Source: Corynebacterium pilosum DSM 20521 = CIP 103422 (GTDB lineage: Bacteria; Actinomycetota; Actinomycetes; Mycobacteriales; Mycobacteriaceae). Taken from it: 44,160 nt of DNA. This document shows positions 41,759 to 44,160 of this stretch, piece after piece. The notes beneath the pieces were generated by a model. That model saw only the letters and a list, made by a program, of their open reading frames with translations. It had not been told where the DNA came from and ran no database searches. The stretch is taken from NCBI RefSeq assembly GCF_000373805.1, contig NZ_KB892446.1, positions 1 through 44,160 of the forward strand, written 5' to 3'. Each line of letters starts with the position of its first letter. Positions within the stretch are counted from its first letter, which is position 1. A program made the translations under genes and the position numbers.

Positions 41759-41784
41759 TGTTTTTCCTTCGTGTCGTGTGGGGA

Positions 41785-42762
41785 TTAGACGATGAGCTTG
41801 GAATCGACGTCGTGGTTCTTCTTTGCATATGCCGCGGCGGCTTCGCGAACCCATGCGCCGTTGTCGAACGCCTCACGACGACGCTTGAGGCGCTGCGAAT
41901 TCAGTGGACCATGGCCCTTGATGACGCCCTTGAACTCATCCCAGTCAAGCTCGCCGTAGTCATAGTGGCCACGCTCTTCGTTCCATTTGAGGTCTGGGTC
42001 ATCGAAGGACAGTCCCAGGGCTTCGACCTGTGGGACGATCATGTCGACAAAGCGCTGACGAAGTTCATCGTTGGAAAAACGCTTGATATTCCATGCCATA
42101 GACTGCTTGGAGTTCGGGGAGTCGGCGTCTGGTGGGCCGAACATCTGGAGTGCGGGTCCGTAGAAGCGGTTGATCGCTTCCTGTGCCATCTGCTTCTGCT
42201 CCTCGGTGCCGTGGGAGAGTTCATACAGGATTTCCCAGCCTTGACGCTGGTGGAAGGACTCTTCCTTACAGATACGCACCATGGCGCGGGCATACGGTGC
42301 GTAGGAAGCACGGCACAAGGGGACCTGGTTACAGATGGCAGCGCCGTCGACCAACCAACCGATTGCGCCAATGTCTGCCCAGGTGCGTGCTGGGTAGTTG
42401 AAGATAGAGGAGTACTTAGCCTTGCCGGAGAGCAGCTGGTCCACGAGCTCGTCGCGGGAGGTGCCAAGCGTTTCTGCAGCGGAGTAGAGGTAGAGACCGT
42501 GACCGGCTTCGTCTTGGACCTTGGCAATCAGAATGGCTTTACGTTTCAGTGACGGTGCGCGGGTGATCCAGTTGGCCTCTGGCTGCATACCGATGATCTC
42601 GGAGTGTGCGTGTTGGGAGACCTGGCGAGTCAGGGTCTTGCGGTAAGCCTCTGGCATCCAGTCGGTTGGCTCGATGCGGGAATCCGCCTCGATGATTTCG
42701 TCGAAACGCTGCTGTCCGGCAACGTCGTCGTCTTTTACAGAACTGAGTTGAGCGGGTGTCAT
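41785..42762 (-). CDS. paaA: Phenylacetyl-CoA epoxidase catalytic subunit
   Basis: 325 residues. The diiron ligands are Glu55 (HSEIIGM), Glu85 and His88 (VQDEAGH), and Glu168 and His171 (CKEESFHQ). With PaaC it adds one oxygen to the ring of phenylacetyl-CoA. The leader carries AGGAGG. First gene of the main operon; PaaR and GlxR-type sites cover its promoter. Confidence 0.97.
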   Translation of the reverse strand: MTPAQLSSVKDDDVAGQQRFDEIIEADSRIEPTDWMPEAYRKTLTRQVSQHAHSEIIGMQPEANWITRAPSLKRKAILIAKVQDEAGHGLYLYSAAETLGTSRDELVDQLLSGKAKYSSIFNYPARTWADIGAIGWLVDGAAICNQVPLCRASYAPYARAMVRICKEESFHQRQGWEILYELSHGTEEQKQMAQEAINRFYGPALQMFGPPDADSPNSKQSMAWNIKRFSNDELRQRFVDMIVPQVEALGLSFDDPDLKWNEERGHYDYGELDWDEFKGVIKGHGPLNSQRLKRRREAFDNGAWVREAAAAYAKKNHDVDSKLIV

Positions 42763-42788
42763 GATGATCCTCCTCGGAATTCGGATTA

Positions 42789-42810
42789 AATAACCGATCG
42801 TTCGGTCAGT
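42789..42810. promoter_or_regulatory. PaaR operator before paaA
   Basis: ACCG-AT-CG-TT-CGGT at 42793-42806, followed by C-AGT, is a near-ideal PaaR site. It starts in the predicted -10 (42808-42813) and runs downstream, so binding would exclude the polymerase. Confidence 0.88.
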
Positions 42811-42837
42811 TTATGGGCGAATTGTGATCTAGGTCAA
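42808..42837 (-). promoter_or_regulatory. paaA promoter
   Basis: On the minus strand TTGACC (42832-42837), 18-bp spacer, TAAACT (42808-42813). This is the best vegetative promoter match in the window. Leader about 40 nt with AGGAGG. Confidence 0.75.
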
Positions 42838-42838
42838 T
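42823..42838. promoter_or_regulatory. GlxR (CRP-type) site at the paaA -35
   Basis: TGTGATCTAGGTCAAT against the corynebacterial consensus TGTGANNTANNTCACA: all fixed positions match except the last two. It covers the -35, so it may modulate paaA with carbon supply; GlxR control of paa genes is reported in C. glutamicum as I recall. Confidence 0.65.
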
Positions 42839-42915
42839 GAAATTTGGGTAGGTCACATGAAATGTGGGGGTAGATGGGGTTGATCAAATGTTGGAAAGTG
42901 GGTTTGGGGTGAGCC

Positions 42916-43368
42916 TTACTTGCTTGGTTTTCCCACGGTGCGAGAGGTGCCGCGGAACTCAGCGATGATCGCGTCGCCACGGTAAATCGTGACATCGGTG
43001 ATTCCGTTGCGGCCGTAGCTGCGCCGTTCGTTGGCTACTCCGCGCAGCTCGTCGCCAACGTAAGCGGGAGCGATGAAGTGGATATTCACCTGGGAGGCAA
43101 CGGTAGTCGCGCCTGCTGACGAGTTGCATGCGCCCGCAAAAAGAGCATCGGCGAACGTAAACAGGAAGCCGCCTTGGATCGTGTTGTGCCCGTTACATAG
43201 CTCTTCAGTCACTGTCATGGTGCCTTCTGTGAAGCCCGGCCTGATGTCTGTGATGGTGATGTCCAACGTGGTCAGGGAGCGGTCCTGACTGTACATCGTT
43301 TCGACAAACTCCAGGCCAGGGCCAAATTTGAGGTCTTCGGCGAAGGGGGGGCGGGAGGGGGTAGTCAT
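42916..43368 (-). CDS. paaI: Phenylacetyl-CoA thioesterase
   Basis: 150 residues, hotdog fold. CNGHNTIQGGFLFTFADALFAGACNS is the PaaI signature (Asn-Gly-His and the following helix), then ASQVNIHFIAPAYVGDELRG. It clears dead-end acyl-CoAs from the paa pathway. AAGGA precedes the ATG. It lies upstream of paaA on the same strand with a 153-bp gap that holds the paaA promoter, and it is divergent from paaR. Confidence 0.93.
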   Translation of the reverse strand: MTTPSRPPFAEDLKFGPGLEFVETMYSQDRSLTTLDITITDIRPGFTEGTMTVTEELCNGHNTIQGGFLFTFADALFAGACNSSAGATTVASQVNIHFIAPAYVGDELRGVANERRSYGRNGITDVTIYRGDAIIAEFRGTSRTVGKPSK

Positions 43369-43505
43369 TTGTCGTGGTGTCCTTTCGGTGTGGAGGTGCC
43401 GCCTGAACGTTTGAGCTTACCGAAAGTATTGTGTCCTGCGTCATGTTTTCGTGTAATCGTAGGGCAGCCAGGTAAATTTACCGAGCGACCAGGAGGTATT
43501 TATTT
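43369..43505. promoter_or_regulatory. paaI/paaR divergent region with palindrome and PaaR half-site
   Basis: GGTAAATTTACC (43471-43482) is a perfect 12-bp palindrome 23 bp before the paaR ATG. It runs into ACCGAGCG (43480-43487), one half of a PaaR site. Weak autoregulation is possible. No convincing -35/-10 was assigned. Confidence 0.45.
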
Positions 43506-44111
43506 ATGGCTAACGGTGGAGCGGGTGGGCAGCGTGGACGCCCTGGATATTCTCGGCAGCAGGTTATTGCGGCGGCCGTCGAGGAGTTCAACGTCCACGG
43601 TTACGAGGCGACATCTATGGGGGCTCTGGCGAAAACGCTCGGTATTTCCAAATCGGCGATTTATCATCACGTCGATTCGAAAGAGCAGATCTTGCAAGAG
43701 GCGACGGACTTGGCTCTTGTGTCCCTGGGGGCGGTGGTTGCGGAGGCGCAAGAGCTGCCGGGCGGCGCACTCGAGCAGCTGCGTTATGTGATTACCGGTT
43801 CGGTAAAGGTCTTGTGCGAACGTCAGCCTGAAGTCACCCTTTTGCTTCGGCTGCGAGGCAATTCGGAGGCGGAAGTGGAGGCGATGGAAAAGCGCCGAGG
43901 GCTGACCCGAGCCATGATTGACCTGGTAAGGCGTGCGCAAGAAGAGGGTGGAGTGCGGGGCGATGTGGACCCGGGCTTCGCAGGGCGCATCATTTTTGGT
44001 GCTGTTAACTCTATTGCGGATTGGTATGAACCAAATGGAAGGTTTACCCCCGAGGAGATCGCGCAGCAAACCCTCGCTGTTGTCGCGTTGGGATTGAGAA
44101 ACCGCAGATAG
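43506..44111 (+). CDS. paaR: TetR-family regulator of the paa genes
   Basis: 201 residues. The helix-turn-helix lies at about 15-60 (VIAAAVEEFNVHGYEATSMGALAKTLGISKSAIYHHVDSKEQIL); the rest is the ligand-binding domain. AGGAGG precedes the ATG. Placement at the head of the cluster and the two matching operators identify it as PaaR, which is released from DNA by phenylacetyl-CoA. Confidence 0.92.
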   Translation: MANGGAGGQRGRPGYSRQQVIAAAVEEFNVHGYEATSMGALAKTLGISKSAIYHHVDSKEQILQEATDLALVSLGAVVAEAQELPGGALEQLRYVITGSVKVLCERQPEVTLLLRLRGNSEAEVEAMEKRRGLTRAMIDLVRRAQEEGGVRGDVDPGFAGRIIFGAVNSIADWYEPNGRFTPEEIAQQTLAVVALGLRNRR

Positions 44112-44118
44112 ATCGTGT

Positions 44119-44143
44119 GAAAGACTGTTTTCACGTCTTTTGC
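44119..44143 (+). terminator. Possible terminator after paaR
   Basis: AAAGAC and GTCTTTT pair around TGTTTTCAC; a competing GTGAAA/TTTCAC stem overlaps. Short and moderately AT-rich, so only a candidate. Confidence 0.5.
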
Positions 44144-44160
44144 AGGCGGGGGTAGTGGGG

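Noticed and set aside
41440..42552. A 370-codon plus-strand frame opposite paaA and paaB
   Set aside because: It lies antisense to highly conserved genes, has no family features and no promoter or ribosome-binding site.

Overview
The window is about 44 kb of a high-GC actinobacterial chromosome, almost certainly a Corynebacterium. Pointers are a mycothiol-dependent maleylpyruvate isomerase, the gentisate cluster in the C. glutamicum arrangement (genKH / genR / genDFM), a PaaR-controlled phenylacetate cluster with a GlxR-like site, a DUF222/HNH (13E12-type) protein, and many genes whose -10 element sits only 6-8 nt from the start codon (leaderless transcripts). Most of it is ordinary chromosome; the left edge carries an insertion sequence. 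No rRNA, tRNA or CRISPR array was seen.

Layout. 1-221: right end of an IS3-type element. 222-2249: a two-gene sulfolipid-type operon (sqdB, sqdX), with sqdX cut by the IS. 2361-3975: a small unknown gene and a YihY/BrkB membrane protein on back-to-back leaderless promoters. 3982-9408: a secreted HNH nuclease and a peptide/nickel-type ABC importer (two ATPases, lipoprotein receptor, and a permease that fuses both usual subunits). 9592-18542: patatin-like lipase, release factor 3, FMN reductase, an unannotated-looking 54-residue Asp/Trp-rich peptide gene, peptidyl-tRNA hydrolase 1, nitronate monooxygenase, two unknown or poorly known proteins, and a DUF222/HNH protein. 18543-18905: non-coding, with two copies of a 28-bp repeat, a 16-bp palindrome and a terminator.

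18906-25348 is the 3-hydroxybenzoate/gentisate module: GenK imports the aromatic acid, GenH hydroxylates 3-hydroxybenzoate to gentisate, GenD opens the ring to maleylpyruvate, GenM isomerises it to fumarylpyruvate, and GenF cleaves that to fumarate and pyruvate. GenR (IclR family) lies between the divergent units, and matching operator-like palindromes precede both. 25409-29385: second peptidyl-tRNA hydrolase, ribosomal protein L25, two MFS transporters. 29417-32712: divergent secreted purple-acid-type phosphatase and PhoD phosphodiesterase/phosphatase.

32713-44111 is the aerobic phenylacetyl-CoA (paa) pathway: PaaABC(D)E epoxidise phenylacetyl-CoA, PaaG isomerises to the oxepin, PaaZ opens the ring and oxidises the aldehyde, PaaJ/F/H carry out beta-oxidation, and PaaI plus a second hotdog thioesterase recycle CoA. 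PaaR (TetR family) closes the cluster. Two near-ideal PaaR operators sit at the paaA promoter and at the divergent paaZ/thioesterase promoter. The CoA ligase (paaK) is not in the window.

The least-explained signals are the 54-aa acidic peptide gene (12822-12986), a 12-bp motif TCGTCG-W-N-AAGC found about 15 times on both strands in several reading frames and between genes, and the 28-bp repeat with two mutually exclusive hairpins.
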